Shown: one piece after another, positions 51,505 through 61,043 of the stretch
Position numbering within the stretch: position 1 is the first letter of the stretch
Layout: the number at the start of each line of letters is the position of its first letter
Source: Paenibacillus sp. cl123
GTDB lineage: Bacteria; Bacillota; Bacilli; Paenibacillales; NBRC-103111
Reading direction: 5' to 3'
NCBI RefSeq assembly: GCF_900101595.1
Contig: NZ_FMYY01000002.1
Span: 534,447 to 598,446, forward strand
DNA: 64,000 nucleotides
Notes under the pieces: model-generated
What the model was told of the DNA's origin: nothing
Seen by the model: only the letters and a program-made list of their open reading frames with translations
Database searches by the model: none
Position numbers and translations under genes: made by a program

Positions 51505-51561
51505 AAAAACGCATCCTTCTGGTTTATGGGTATAAATAAATCCTAAGCTACATCATGAGCC

Positions 51562-51588
51562 GAGTCGACGGACTATAAGTATCATTTT
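51562..51588. repeat. 27-bp direct repeat, left copy
   Basis: GAGTCGACGGACTATAAGTA followed by TCATTTT is identical at 51562-51588 and 63739-63765, same orientation. The copies lie on both sides of the 11.7-kb GH44 gene module. Confidence 0.8.
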
Positions 51589-51678
51589 CATTAGATAATA
51601 AATGATCGCAGCTTGGGATAGACTTTATGTCCTCAATTTTTCATGAAAGCCGGGCTAATGACGGTTCTGGAGTCTGAC

Positions 51679-51892
51679 CTCGGGTAGGAGGCTACCCATT
51701 AGTTGAGTAGCCGACCTCCCATGCCACCATAAGTACCGTTCGGTTAACGGCGATTCCATTAGTTTACGCAGTGACTTGTCGATAATAAGTCGATAATAAT
51801 CAGAAAAGAAGAGATTCCATCGCTTCCATTAGATCATAGAATCCGCCTTGCACGGACTTTCACCGCCTAGTTAATCGCTATGCGCGGCGCAC
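51679..51892 (-). mobile_element. Collapsed group II intron without reverse-transcriptase gene
   Basis: Read on the minus strand, the element begins at 51892 with GTGCGCC and continues with a GGTGAAAGTCCG box, both typical of bacterial group II intron 5' ends. It finishes with a GGGAGGTCGGCTAC...GTAGCCTCCTACCC stem (51680-51720), typical of domain VI, directly followed by CGAGG. A shortened domain V-like hairpin lies between. Only about 214 bases remain, so domains II-IV and the protein gene are deleted. The 5' end follows the terminator of the GH44 gene (51897-51932), an insertion site typical of class C introns. Confidence 0.6.
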
Positions 51893-51896
51893 ATGC

Positions 51897-51932
51897 AGAA
51901 GAGAAATCGGCTCTATACCGACTTCTCTCTTG
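51897..51932 (-). terminator. Terminator hairpin behind the GH44 gene
   Basis: AAGAGAGAAGTCGG pairs with CCGATTTCTCTTCT (minus strand) around TATAGAG. It lies eight bases after the GH44 stop codon; the following T tract is interrupted by the intron remnant. Confidence 0.6.
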
Positions 51933-51939
51933 TTGAAAC

Positions 51940-54900
51940 TTATTGCCCTGCAGACGTCTTGGTTAGTACAATATGGCACACGGTAAGTTTGGGAATGGTA
52001 TAGGAGAAGGATGATCCATTAATTTGCGTAATAGGCTGACGCTCCGTAATAACAGAACTATTGCTGTCGAAAGCCCACACACGTGCAGCGCTATACGTCT
52101 CTCCGCCGATATGGAAGACGGCATTCATATCATAATCATAGTTTTTATTAATCGCAATCAGGTGAAGATTGTTATTGCTATCGGCGAATACAGATCCGTA
52201 AATGGCGCTATTTTCAATATTGTTCGTTTCTGCCTGGACCTTAATATTCCCGTATTCGGACTTATTGCCATCATAATTATTAAATATTCTGAACGCTGCC
52301 GAAGAATATGGAGCATCGCTTACTTGTTTTACGGTTTTCCAATATTGCGCCGAGTAGACCCCTGTCTTCCCGAATATACCCAACACATCTGCTAATGCAA
52401 TACCACCGGAAATATGATTTTCACCCCCATAATTGTATTCCGAGAACCCAATCTTGGTATCCTCGTTATAGAGGTCAATTGACTGTTGCAATCTGGGGAT
52501 AAGCGGTAAAAAGGAAAAGAAATTCGAGTTGCCGGTAATCCAGCTAGTTTCCTTGTAGCTTGGGTCCCAAAGTGTTCTTGTGGCCTGAATCCGCGCTTTA
52601 TTAGCCTCGATATTATTATTCGTATCGCTTCGTGTAACTCTTACGCCGCCTCCTGTTGCCTCCGGATACCAGTGAACATCGAGCACATCGAGCAACCGCT
52701 TTCCTTCTTTGGCCGATTCCCTGCGCATTTTATCCAGATAGTAATCCATATACCAATCATAGTTGCCTTTAAGCTGGCTCCAGTCTGGAGCCTGCTGCAT
52801 GTTATAGAATTCGCTAAATCCATAAGCCCCCAAACCGAAAATTTGGGCATAAGGATCGATATTCTTGACCGCTTTGGCCAACTCGATCGACTTATTGAGC
52901 ACTTCAGCGCCTCCCGCAGGTGCCGGATGCATATAGGGATGAGTTTCGGACCACAGACCAGCCTCGTTATCAATAAGATACGCTTTGACTCCGTTTGGCG
53001 TACTTGCATTGCCAAAACGATTCACAAGGAAGTTTACGAATTCGTCCATATAATCAACCTGGTCCGTTACATCAGGTACAAGCGAGAACGGAGTGTTTTT
53101 CTTCGCTTTAACTTCCGCCCATCTGGCAGAAGGCGCTGTCTGACTGGCGCTCACACTTCCATTCTTGTCATTAGCTACATAGCCTGCGGCTTGTAGAGTG
53201 ACTAACGACAAGGCACCTTGTGCCAATGATTTTTCATGGAAAGCTGTGACCGCTATCCCTGGAATATTGTATTGAGACGATGGCACTTCACCGTAGTAAA
53301 AGGGGACATAATTGTCATTTGGCTGTCCAGTAACATCCTTGCCGGAATTGGACGCATTCGTCTCCCAATTGTAAGTAGTTAAACGATTGCCGCCCATTCT
53401 CCTCGACTTGAAATTCTCGGTTCCGGTCATGTTCTCATTCGTTCCATAAATGTAAGGGCTGATGGGTGCTCTCTCGGCTGACGGGTCTACCGTAAAATCG
53501 ACAGTAAAGGTGCCTGTCGGCGTGCTTAATGTGTTCAGCTTGATCAGCGGGCTCCAGTCTCCGATAACAAGGCCATTCTTTGCTCTAACTCTGTAGGAAT
53601 GCAACGAACCCGGAGTCAGAGTGCTATGCGTATAAGAGCTTGCGCTTCCTGCGCTCTGTACGAGCCCATCCGTTTCAACCTCGTACTCTGTAACGGATTC
53701 TTTCAGATTATCCCATGTCAAGCTAATCGAATTTGTGGTCTTGGTCGCCTTGATGTTAACCGGCGGAGGCAAGATTGACGCATTCGTCATTCGCACGGTA
53801 ATCGGCTCGCTCCAATAACCATATATCGAATCCTGATGTGTTCTTACTCTATAGGTATGAGGTATATTGGGATTCAACCATTGGTCGGTGAACTGTGGAG
53901 ATGTCAGATTCGTTGTCACGGTACCGTCTGCATCGATATCGTAGCTCGTCGCTCCAATTACGGGTTCCCAGGTAACGAGAAGGGTTGTCGGTGAAGTTGG
54001 TGTTACCGCAATTTGTTCCGGGAATGCCGGTAAGTCGAACGGAATTGGAGAAGATCCCCACTTTAGCTCGCCGGCAACCAAACCCGCGACTTTATCATTA
54101 TCCATATAGCTTGACGAATTGCTTCTATAGGAGTAATCGTTGGTCTGATTGAAAGAAGACCAGTCACTTTTGTTCATCCATGTGTAAACACCCTTCTTGG
54201 CTCCGGGCTGCAGCAAGCCGGCATCAGCGGTGAAACCGATTTCCAGGAAATGATCGGCCGTCTCTGTCGTCATTGGCATGGAGACAATTTCGGTGAGCAC
54301 GTTGCTATTGCTGTTGACTGTCGTCCAGAAATTCACAGACATCGTCTCCCACGTATCGATCGTAAAATAGTAACGGACACGGATATCACTAAGCGATATA
54401 GGCTGGCTGCCCGTATTCGTTATTTCAAACCCAGGCGACAACTGCTGCGAGGAGGAACTTCCGGATGTTTTGGTCTGCACCTTGATCGTCCCTGACACAG
54501 GCTCGGATAACGTAGTCACTGTGACCAAAGAGCTCCATTCTCCTGTCAACTGCACATTCTTGGCTCTCACTCTGTACGTATGTGAAGTAGCAGCTTGCAA
54601 ACCAGTATGCGAATAAGAAGTGGTTCCAATATTATTAACTATCGTTCCATCTACCTCTAAATCATAGTAGGTTGCGCTAGTTACAGCATTCCAGGATAAG
54701 CCAACAGCAGCTTGTGAAGGAACCGCCTGCAGGTTAGTTGGAATGCCTATCGACGGCTGCGTTGGTGAAGTTACGTTGAATTGACCGGCCTGTGCGTTCA
54801 TATGATAGGTCTGGGAACGGTCAGCGTTGTATACCCCTAGCTCAACTCTGTAAGCTCCAAGCTGAGCATTTAAGGGCACATTCCATTGGGTTGCCATAGT

Positions 54901-55545
54901 TTTGGTTTGTGAGGCTACAAATGCCTCCGTATACGTTTCTGTCTTAACGTTGGTGCCATCTGGCTGCATTACCCTTAGTTCGACTAAAGCACTTATATCC
55001 TGACTAGCTGTAATGGCTGCATTAACATTCAATGTCCCACCAGGATGGGTTGTTTCAGGATTGACCGCTGCACTGCTCGTGAAGTTAACCGACTGCGTTC
55101 CGCCGCTAACTGTCACATGAGCCGCGCCAGCGACCCATTTACTCATGCCTGAACTCCAACCAGCCCCAAAAATGCCTACACTTACTGAGTAAGTCCCTTC
55201 AGGTAAATTAGCTGGGACCTCCCACACAAAAGGCACGTTCGTGCTGCCACTTGCTGCAATTTGAACATTATCAACAACCAGTTGTTTAACTCTCGTTAAT
55301 GAAGCATTAAAGATTTCTACATCTACCAGTACGGATCCAGCTTCTGATGAAGCAACGTTCACGTTCAATGTCACACTGGAACCTGGCGCCACGTTGGAAG
55401 GGGTAGCCAGAGCTGAAACTGTAAATGTTGCTGCTGCGTGCGCCCTGCCAGGTGCACCAAATGTAAACATAGTCTGTAAGATGAATAAAGAAACAAGGAC
55501 GACGACGATAAAACGGAATGAGGTTTTGTTCATGGTTAATGGCAT
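51940..55545 (-). CDS. Secreted multidomain GH44 glycanase (endoglucanase/xyloglucanase)
   Basis: A 1201-residue exported enzyme. Signal peptide (about 1-36, ending AHAA); two Ig-like beta domains in tandem (about 38-145 and 150-265); an Fn3 domain (about 272-350); a CBM3 carbohydrate-binding module (about 352-505, TSGSSSSQQLSPGFEITNTG); two further Fn3 domains (about 515-690); and a C-terminal GH44 catalytic domain (about 695-1198) with the acid/base Glu in LIDNEAGLWSETHPYMHP and the nucleophile Glu in GFSEYNYGG. GH44 enzymes cleave beta-1,4-glucans, especially xyloglucan. ATG 55545 sits nine bases after AAAGGAG. Last gene of the importer operon. Confidence 0.9.
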   Translation of the reverse strand: MPLTMNKTSFRFIVVVLVSLFILQTMFTFGAPGRAHAAATFTVSALATPSNVAPGSSVTLNVNVASSEAGSVLVDVEIFNASLTRVKQLVVDNVQIAASGSTNVPFVWEVPANLPEGTYSVSVGIFGAGWSSGMSKWVAGAAHVTVSGGTQSVNFTSSAAVNPETTHPGGTLNVNAAITASQDISALVELRVMQPDGTNVKTETYTEAFVASQTKTMATQWNVPLNAQLGAYRVELGVYNADRSQTYHMNAQAGQFNVTSPTQPSIGIPTNLQAVPSQAAVGLSWNAVTSATYYDLEVDGTIVNNIGTTSYSHTGLQAATSHTYRVRAKNVQLTGEWSSLVTVTTLSEPVSGTIKVQTKTSGSSSSQQLSPGFEITNTGSQPISLSDIRVRYYFTIDTWETMSVNFWTTVNSNSNVLTEIVSMPMTTETADHFLEIGFTADAGLLQPGAKKGVYTWMNKSDWSSFNQTNDYSYRSNSSSYMDNDKVAGLVAGELKWGSSPIPFDLPAFPEQIAVTPTSPTTLLVTWEPVIGATSYDIDADGTVTTNLTSPQFTDQWLNPNIPHTYRVRTHQDSIYGYWSEPITVRMTNASILPPPVNIKATKTTNSISLTWDNLKESVTEYEVETDGLVQSAGSASSYTHSTLTPGSLHSYRVRAKNGLVIGDWSPLIKLNTLSTPTGTFTVDFTVDPSAERAPISPYIYGTNENMTGTENFKSRRMGGNRLTTYNWETNASNSGKDVTGQPNDNYVPFYYGEVPSSQYNIPGIAVTAFHEKSLAQGALSLVTLQAAGYVANDKNGSVSASQTAPSARWAEVKAKKNTPFSLVPDVTDQVDYMDEFVNFLVNRFGNASTPNGVKAYLIDNEAGLWSETHPYMHPAPAGGAEVLNKSIELAKAVKNIDPYAQIFGLGAYGFSEFYNMQQAPDWSQLKGNYDWYMDYYLDKMRRESAKEGKRLLDVLDVHWYPEATGGGVRVTRSDTNNNIEANKARIQATRTLWDPSYKETSWITGNSNFFSFLPLIPRLQQSIDLYNEDTKIGFSEYNYGGENHISGGIALADVLGIFGKTGVYSAQYWKTVKQVSDAPYSSAAFRIFNNYDGNKSEYGNIKVQAETNNIENSAIYGSVFADSNNNLHLIAINKNYDYDMNAVFHIGGETYSAARVWAFDSNSSVITERQPITQINGSSFSYTIPKLTVCHIVLTKTSAGQ

Positions 55546-55636
55546 CAACATGTTCTCCTTTCAATTCTTCTGATTTCCTTCAGAATTTTCCAGCCATCAT
55601 GTCTGACCCGTGTGCTTTCACAGCCACCCCCCTTCA

Positions 55637-55666
55637 CGAATCCTGCATGTATACATGCAGGATTCG
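55637..55666. repeat. 30-bp perfect palindrome between binding-protein and GH44 genes
   Basis: CGAATCCTGCATGTA is followed directly by its exact reverse complement. As RNA it forms a very stable hairpin without a T tract, so it more likely protects or processes the mRNA, or partly attenuates GH44 expression, than terminates. Confidence 0.6.
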
Positions 55667-55707
55667 CTGCTCATAACCAATAACCTAACCTTAGATCTGC
55701 ATGGAGC

Positions 55708-57405
55708 TTATTTCCAAAGCTCTAAGCGATCCTTCAACAGCTTGTTAAACTCCTCTTCCATCTTGTGGACACCTACGGCTTCCAATTCTTTCATGAATAC
55801 TTCCCAGATCTGGTCAAACTTTTCAGGCTTCGCCAGAACGGCTTCCGGCACTCTTTTCTTGACAATATCCTCCGTCTTTTGGGAAATGACATACGCAGGT
55901 GAATTCTGAGGAATACTGATTTGCCATGCGTCACCCCAAGGTTTCACTGGAAAATCAGAAGCTGGCGGATACAGATCCATCCACATACTTGCGTTATATT
56001 TGGATAAAACCTCTTTTTCAATATCCGTATAACTCGCCTTAATTTGATCCTTAGAACGAATTGTTATGGTTTGACCCGTAGAATCCAGTACACCATTTCC
56101 ATATTCAGGGAAGGGATACAGATAAACACCGATTCCCGTTTTCTTGCCGTATTGAGGATCGTTTAACCGCTTTGTCATTTCTTCTTGTGGAATTACGCGT
56201 TTACCATTTTCGATCTTGTAATGCACACCTTCGATTCCCCAGTTGTTCAATATTTGAGCCTCTTCAGAAGCCAGCCAATCGAGGAACTTGATGGCTCTTA
56301 CCGGATCCTTGCATTTCTTGGAAATCCCAACCCCAGTTCCCCCGGAATATCCGCCTGTTTGGAAATCGGCATACTTGTAAGATTCGTTGAGGGTTAACGG
56401 ATAAGTTCCATACATACGTCCTAGCTTACCTGCCTGTCTAAGAGCCTGCTCTGCATCTCTATATTCCCATTTCGCATCACTTAGACCAAGTACACGGCCT
56501 GACGATATCTTAGCCACATATTGATCATATTTTTGAACAAAACTTTCAGGATCGAGCAGCCCCACATCGTTCATATGGTTGAGCCAGCGGAAGTATTCCT
56601 TTTCCTCCGGTCTCGTGTAATGATAAACTGTTTTTTTCGAATCGGGATTCACATAGAACTCACCGTCATCTGGCCCGCCCGTAGCGAATAATGCCGGATT
56701 GGTAACCGAAATCTTATATCTCCAGTCGTCAGCCAAAATCGAAAGTCCAATCGTTGGCTGGCCATCAATCTTCGGGTATTTATCTTTATAGGTCTGAATC
56801 GCCTTCTCAAAGTCCTGGATGGTCTTTAGCTTGGGATAACCTAATTCCTTCACGACCTCATGCTGCAGCTGAAAGCCTGTCGCTGGCTCCCATTTCTGTT
56901 GATTAACACCGAGAGCACCCAAAGTGTAGATCGATTTATCCGTCGTACTCCAGCGCAGTCGTTTATAATAGTCACCATACAGCTTTTTGATATTAGGAGC
57001 ATGTTTCTCAATCAGTTCAGTTAAGTCGATATAGGCTCCTGCTTCTACTAAAACATTTTCACTCCCATGTGCGAAAATCAGATCCGGGTAATCGCCGCTC
57101 GCCGCCATTAGTGATATTTTTTGCTTTTCTTCACCGACAGCATATTCCATCTTCAGCTTTACACCTGTTTTCTCCGTAATGATCTTGCCGACCGGACTTT
57201 CCATATTTTCAAAATTCGGATTCGGCGTCGCCCCATACATGGTGAAAGTTATTGGGGGTAATTTCTCTCCTGATTTTTCATCCGCACCTGATGTTCCTGT
57301 TGATATTGAATCTGTTGAATCCTTGAATTGGCATCCTGTCGCTGAAACAGCAACCACACACACAGTCGTACACAAGAAAAGCAATTTGCCTATTTTTCTT
57401 TTCAT
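55708..57405 (-). CDS. Sugar ABC transporter substrate-binding lipoprotein (LplA-like)
   Basis: A 565-residue binding protein with lipid Cys25 (SATGC). LplA-like features: ITFTMYGATPNPNFENM, ASGDYPDLIFAHGSENVL and the repeated VRAIKFLDWLASEEAQ near residue 400. It should bind the oligosaccharides released by the GH44 enzyme. ATG 57405 follows AAGGAAGAGG; the frame is open 11 codons further upstream without a site. Confidence 0.88.
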   Translation of the reverse strand: MKRKIGKLLFLCTTVCVVAVSATGCQFKDSTDSISTGTSGADEKSGEKLPPITFTMYGATPNPNFENMESPVGKIITEKTGVKLKMEYAVGEEKQKISLMAASGDYPDLIFAHGSENVLVEAGAYIDLTELIEKHAPNIKKLYGDYYKRLRWSTTDKSIYTLGALGVNQQKWEPATGFQLQHEVVKELGYPKLKTIQDFEKAIQTYKDKYPKIDGQPTIGLSILADDWRYKISVTNPALFATGGPDDGEFYVNPDSKKTVYHYTRPEEKEYFRWLNHMNDVGLLDPESFVQKYDQYVAKISSGRVLGLSDAKWEYRDAEQALRQAGKLGRMYGTYPLTLNESYKYADFQTGGYSGGTGVGISKKCKDPVRAIKFLDWLASEEAQILNNWGIEGVHYKIENGKRVIPQEEMTKRLNDPQYGKKTGIGVYLYPFPEYGNGVLDSTGQTITIRSKDQIKASYTDIEKEVLSKYNASMWMDLYPPASDFPVKPWGDAWQISIPQNSPAYVISQKTEDIVKKRVPEAVLAKPEKFDQIWEVFMKELEAVGVHKMEEEFNKLLKDRLELWK

Positions 57406-57438
57406 CGATATACCTCTTCCTTTTTTTAATCGAATCAT

Positions 57439-58347
57439 TCAGCTTTTGACTGCACCTAGCGTTAACCCTTTGACAAAAAATTTCTGTAAGAACGGATATA
57501 CAGCGAGAATCGGCGTTGTTGCGACAATCGTTATGGCCATACGTATGGATTCCGGTGAAACTTGCATCGATTGCGCACCATCCAGATTGTGCAGTTGGCT
57601 TTGGCCTCCTCCGCTGTTAGCCGTATTCCGCAATATTTTCATAAGCTCATACTGCAGAGTCGTTAGCCCTTCTTTGCCACTGTTGTACAAGAAAGTATCG
57701 AACCATGCGTTCCACTGTGCAACGGCTATGAAAAGCGCTATCGTCGCCAACACTGGCTTGCATAGAGGCAAAATGACCCGCCAATAAATGGTCCAATCGC
57801 TCGCCCCATCCAGTTTCGCGGATTCTTGAAGACTATAAGGCAAGCCATCCATATAGGATCTCAGGACGAAGACGTTCCAGGCGTTCACAAGGCCGGGCAG
57901 TATGTACACCCAAAACGAATTCAGTAAATGCAGCTCCCTCATCAGCATGTAAACCGGCACCATTCCCCCGGAAAAATAAAGCGTAAGTGCCAGTACAAAG
58001 GAAATGAACCGGCGCGCAAAATAATCTTTCCGACTAAGCGTGTACGCAAGCATCGAAGCACTGATGATCCCTAGAATGGTTCCCAAGACCGTGCGCAAAA
58101 CGGAGTTCTGGAATGCTGTTAACAACAGTTTGTATTGAAAGATTGTTCGATAATTTTCCAAAGTGAAATTCCGGGGCCATATATAGATACCTCCTCGCAC
58201 GGAATCCGTCGAATCATTAAGTGAGATCGCCAGCACATTCACAAAAGGATAAACCGTCAAGATACCCATTCCAATCATAAAAACATACAAGAAACCTTCA
58301 AACCATCTGTCCGCCCGATTCGAGCGTTTTCCCAAATGCATATCCAC
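57439..58347 (-). CDS. Carbohydrate ABC transporter permease (YtcP-like)
   Basis: A 302-residue permease with six membrane segments, EAA loop PYSLQESAKLDGASDWTIYW (about 170-189) and a KS terminus (TLGAVKS). Start GTG 58347 behind AGGAGGAAGG. Partner of the permease encoded 25 bases upstream. Confidence 0.9.
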   Translation of the reverse strand: MDMHLGKRSNRADRWFEGFLYVFMIGMGILTVYPFVNVLAISLNDSTDSVRGGIYIWPRNFTLENYRTIFQYKLLLTAFQNSVLRTVLGTILGIISASMLAYTLSRKDYFARRFISFVLALTLYFSGGMVPVYMLMRELHLLNSFWVYILPGLVNAWNVFVLRSYMDGLPYSLQESAKLDGASDWTIYWRVILPLCKPVLATIALFIAVAQWNAWFDTFLYNSGKEGLTTLQYELMKILRNTANSGGGQSQLHNLDGAQSMQVSPESIRMAITIVATTPILAVYPFLQKFFVKGLTLGAVKS

Positions 58348-58371
58348 AGGCTGCTTCCTTCCTCCTTTCCG

Positions 58372-59325
58372 CTAAATAACACTTTCCTTAGTGAACCGCT
58401 TAAATATGGCATTAGCTGTCAGCAGCAATATAATACTTACCACCGAGTTGAAGATCCCGATTGCCGTGCCGTACGAATATCGGCCCACGTTGATGCCGTA
58501 ATTAAGTACGTACAAATCCAGTACTTCCGCGTAATCTTTTACTAGCGGGTTGCCTAACAAATATTGTTTTTCAAATCCGATACTCGTCAGCCAACCGATC
58601 GACAAGATCAGCATCACCATAATCGTTGTCTTGATACCTGGAAGTGTGATATGCCAGATACGTCGGAATCGTCCCGCTCCATCGATCGTTGCCGCCTCAT
58701 AAAGCTCAGGATCAATGCTTGCTATCGCTGCCAAAAAAATAATGGAGTTCCAGCCCGTCTCCTTCCACATGTCAGATAAAGTAACGATTAGCCAGAATGA
58801 CTTGGGTTGAGCCATGAATTGCACCGGCTCGTCAATGAGATGAAGGAAAAGCAGGAGTTCATTGACAATCCCGCTATCGATCGAGAGCATTTTGTAAATC
58901 AATCCGGCCACAATGACCCAAGAAACGAAATGAGGCAAATAAGTAATCGTTTGAATAACCTTTTTGAACTTTGCTCTGCGAATCTCATTCAGAAGGATGG
59001 CGAATACGATGGGTACGGTATACCCAATAAGCAGGCTTAGGAAACTCATGGCAAGTGTATTTCGCATAACCATATAAAACCTTTCGTCCGAGAACAGCTC
59101 TACAAATTGCTCGAAACCAACCCAATTCTGCGTCCAGAACGACTTCCCCGGCCGATAATTCTGAAAAGCCATCGTCCATCCCCAAACGGGTATGTAATTG
59201 AATACAAACACCCAAAGGACAAAGGGAAATGACATCAGCAACAAGTATCGCTGCTTGGATATTTGCTGCCATAACCTTTTTTTCTTCCCTACTAAGAGAG
59301 CCCCTCTCTTTGCTTTTACCTCCAT
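58372..59325 (-). CDS. Sugar ABC transporter permease (LplB-like)
   Basis: A 317-residue permease. A charged N-terminus precedes YLLLMSFPFVLWVFVFNYIP, the first membrane segment; VWGWTMAFQNYRPG follows, and the EAA loop reads DPELYEAATIDGAGRFRRIW. ATG 59325 follows AAAGGAGAG. First gene of the permease-binding protein-GH44 operon; the ATPase must come from elsewhere. Confidence 0.9.
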   Translation of the reverse strand: MEVKAKRGALLVGKKKRLWQQISKQRYLLLMSFPFVLWVFVFNYIPVWGWTMAFQNYRPGKSFWTQNWVGFEQFVELFSDERFYMVMRNTLAMSFLSLLIGYTVPIVFAILLNEIRRAKFKKVIQTITYLPHFVSWVIVAGLIYKMLSIDSGIVNELLLFLHLIDEPVQFMAQPKSFWLIVTLSDMWKETGWNSIIFLAAIASIDPELYEAATIDGAGRFRRIWHITLPGIKTTIMVMLILSIGWLTSIGFEKQYLLGNPLVKDYAEVLDLYVLNYGINVGRYSYGTAIGIFNSVVSIILLLTANAIFKRFTKESVI

Positions 59326-59430
59326 TTCATCTCTCCTTTGTAAACGTTTTCTTCTTGCTTTAACAGCGTAACAAATTTAATAAAGTCCCAATACCCGAAT
59401 TTTTCGCTTAATTTTCATATAAAAATTAGA

Positions 59431-59453
59431 GGTGTGCATTCTACATGCACACC
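59431..59453 (-). terminator. Terminator after the YesN-type gene
   Basis: GGTGTGCAT pairs perfectly with ATGCACACC around a 5-base loop, followed on the minus strand by TCTAATTTTTAT. It separates the regulator operon from the importer operon. Confidence 0.75.
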
Positions 59454-59459
59454 CCCTTG

Positions 59460-61043
59460 TTATAGTTTAGAGTCATCACGGTATCCTGAGGGAGATTGCC
59501 CGACATATTTTTTAAACTTCCCATGAAAATAGTCAACATTCGCGTAACCTACCAGCTTCGCAACTTGATGCACCTTTAATCCTTGCAGTAACAATTCCTT
59601 TGCTCTTTCGATTCGCAGGTTGTCCAGGTAGGTATTGAAGTATTGGCCCGTTTGTTGTTTGAATAACTTTCCCAAGTAACTACTGTTGTAGTGAAACATT
59701 TCGGCCAACGACTCAAGCTTCAAATCTTTATCGTAGTGACGCCGGATAAACATGAGCATGCGGCCAAAACCTTTATCCGTTCCCTCCACATTTACCACAT
59801 CCGCGATCTCACATAACCAATTTTCCAGATCGGTGAGCAAGGTCGCAAGACAACGGTAAGCATCTATCTGGTATTCAAACTTCTCAAACGGAACCATGCT
59901 CTCCTTCGAGACACCGCTTGTCTGGGACAGGCCGAAAATAATCTTCGTATACACGAGTGCGAAGCTCGATTTGATTCTGGACTCCGAATATTCTGTCCTT
60001 ATAAGCTGACAGGCCAGATCACCTAGTATTTTGCCAATAAGCTTCCTGTTAACAGCTTCAACGGCGAACATCAGCTTCTCCACAGCTTGATCCATCTGAA
60101 AAAATTCACCCACATCTGTTTCGGAAGAAGCAGATAACCGTTGAGAAAAATTACTCGCTTGGTCATAATCCGCAATCATCATCTCGTCTCCACTGCGATA
60201 AATGAATGCATGGACTGCAAGTTTCAAAGCCGTTCGATAGGAGTGAGGAAGCTCCTTCTTCAACCTCACTTCATGTCCAATGAAAACAGTCATCTGTGTT
60301 TTATATTCGGCGGCGCCCCTATTTCTTGTCTCCTCGAGCAGTGGTCTTATGAATGCAGGTAATACCTCCTTCAGTAAAATAGCTATGAAACCTTCCAGTG
60401 TGAACACATAACCGAGTCCCTTATTTGCAATGGCTTGCTGTAACTGCTGTTTCGCCGCTCTCTTTGACTTTTCTGCAACTTCCTCAGAGCCGGGGTGCGA
60501 GGATTCCAACTGAACCAATAATACTCGGTAAATCTTCCATTCCAAACCCAGTTCCCTTACAGCTGCCGAATGCCCTTCCTCACCCTCATTACCCACTACG
60601 ATTCTTTGGAGCAGCTCTTCGTGATATAGCTGAAGCATACTGGCTTTCTGTTTCTGATCCGCCAGTTCTTCAGACAATTGTTTATATACGCGTCCCAACC
60701 GATCCTGCAGTTCAACTGGATCAACGGGCTTGAGCAAATAGCTGTCGACACCATATTGGATCGCTCTCTGGGCATATTGAAAATCGGAATAGCCAGTCAA
60801 TAGAATAAATTGGCATCTCATGTCCTGCTTTCTAATCTCCTCGATCATAGCAAGTCCGTCCATTCCAGCCATTCGAATGTCTGTTAGGATGAGATCTGGC
60901 TTCACCTTTGCCCATTGTTCAAGACCTTGCTTGCCATTATGGGCATCACCAGCAATCCGGAAACCGAATCGCTCCCAGTCGATAAGCGTCCTCAGCCCTT
61001 CCCGGATGGACGGCTCGTCATCTACAAGCATCACTTTAAACAT
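59460..61043 (-). CDS. YesN-type response regulator, AraC family
   Basis: A 527-residue regulator. Receiver domain 1-120 (VMLVDDEPSIREGL, phospho-acceptor Asp about 56 in LTDIRMAGMDG, Lys in LLKPVDP), a long middle region, and a C-terminal AraC helix-turn-helix pair (about 430-523: LKLESLAEMFHYNSSYLGKL and VAKLVGYANVDYFHGKFKKY). It overlaps the kinase gene by eight bases and most likely activates the importer-GH44 operon downstream. Confidence 0.9.
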   Translation of the reverse strand: MFKVMLVDDEPSIREGLRTLIDWERFGFRIAGDAHNGKQGLEQWAKVKPDLILTDIRMAGMDGLAMIEEIRKQDMRCQFILLTGYSDFQYAQRAIQYGVDSYLLKPVDPVELQDRLGRVYKQLSEELADQKQKASMLQLYHEELLQRIVVGNEGEEGHSAAVRELGLEWKIYRVLLVQLESSHPGSEEVAEKSKRAAKQQLQQAIANKGLGYVFTLEGFIAILLKEVLPAFIRPLLEETRNRGAAEYKTQMTVFIGHEVRLKKELPHSYRTALKLAVHAFIYRSGDEMMIADYDQASNFSQRLSASSETDVGEFFQMDQAVEKLMFAVEAVNRKLIGKILGDLACQLIRTEYSESRIKSSFALVYTKIIFGLSQTSGVSKESMVPFEKFEYQIDAYRCLATLLTDLENWLCEIADVVNVEGTDKGFGRMLMFIRRHYDKDLKLESLAEMFHYNSSYLGKLFKQQTGQYFNTYLDNLRIERAKELLLQGLKVHQVAKLVGYANVDYFHGKFKKYVGQSPSGYRDDSKL

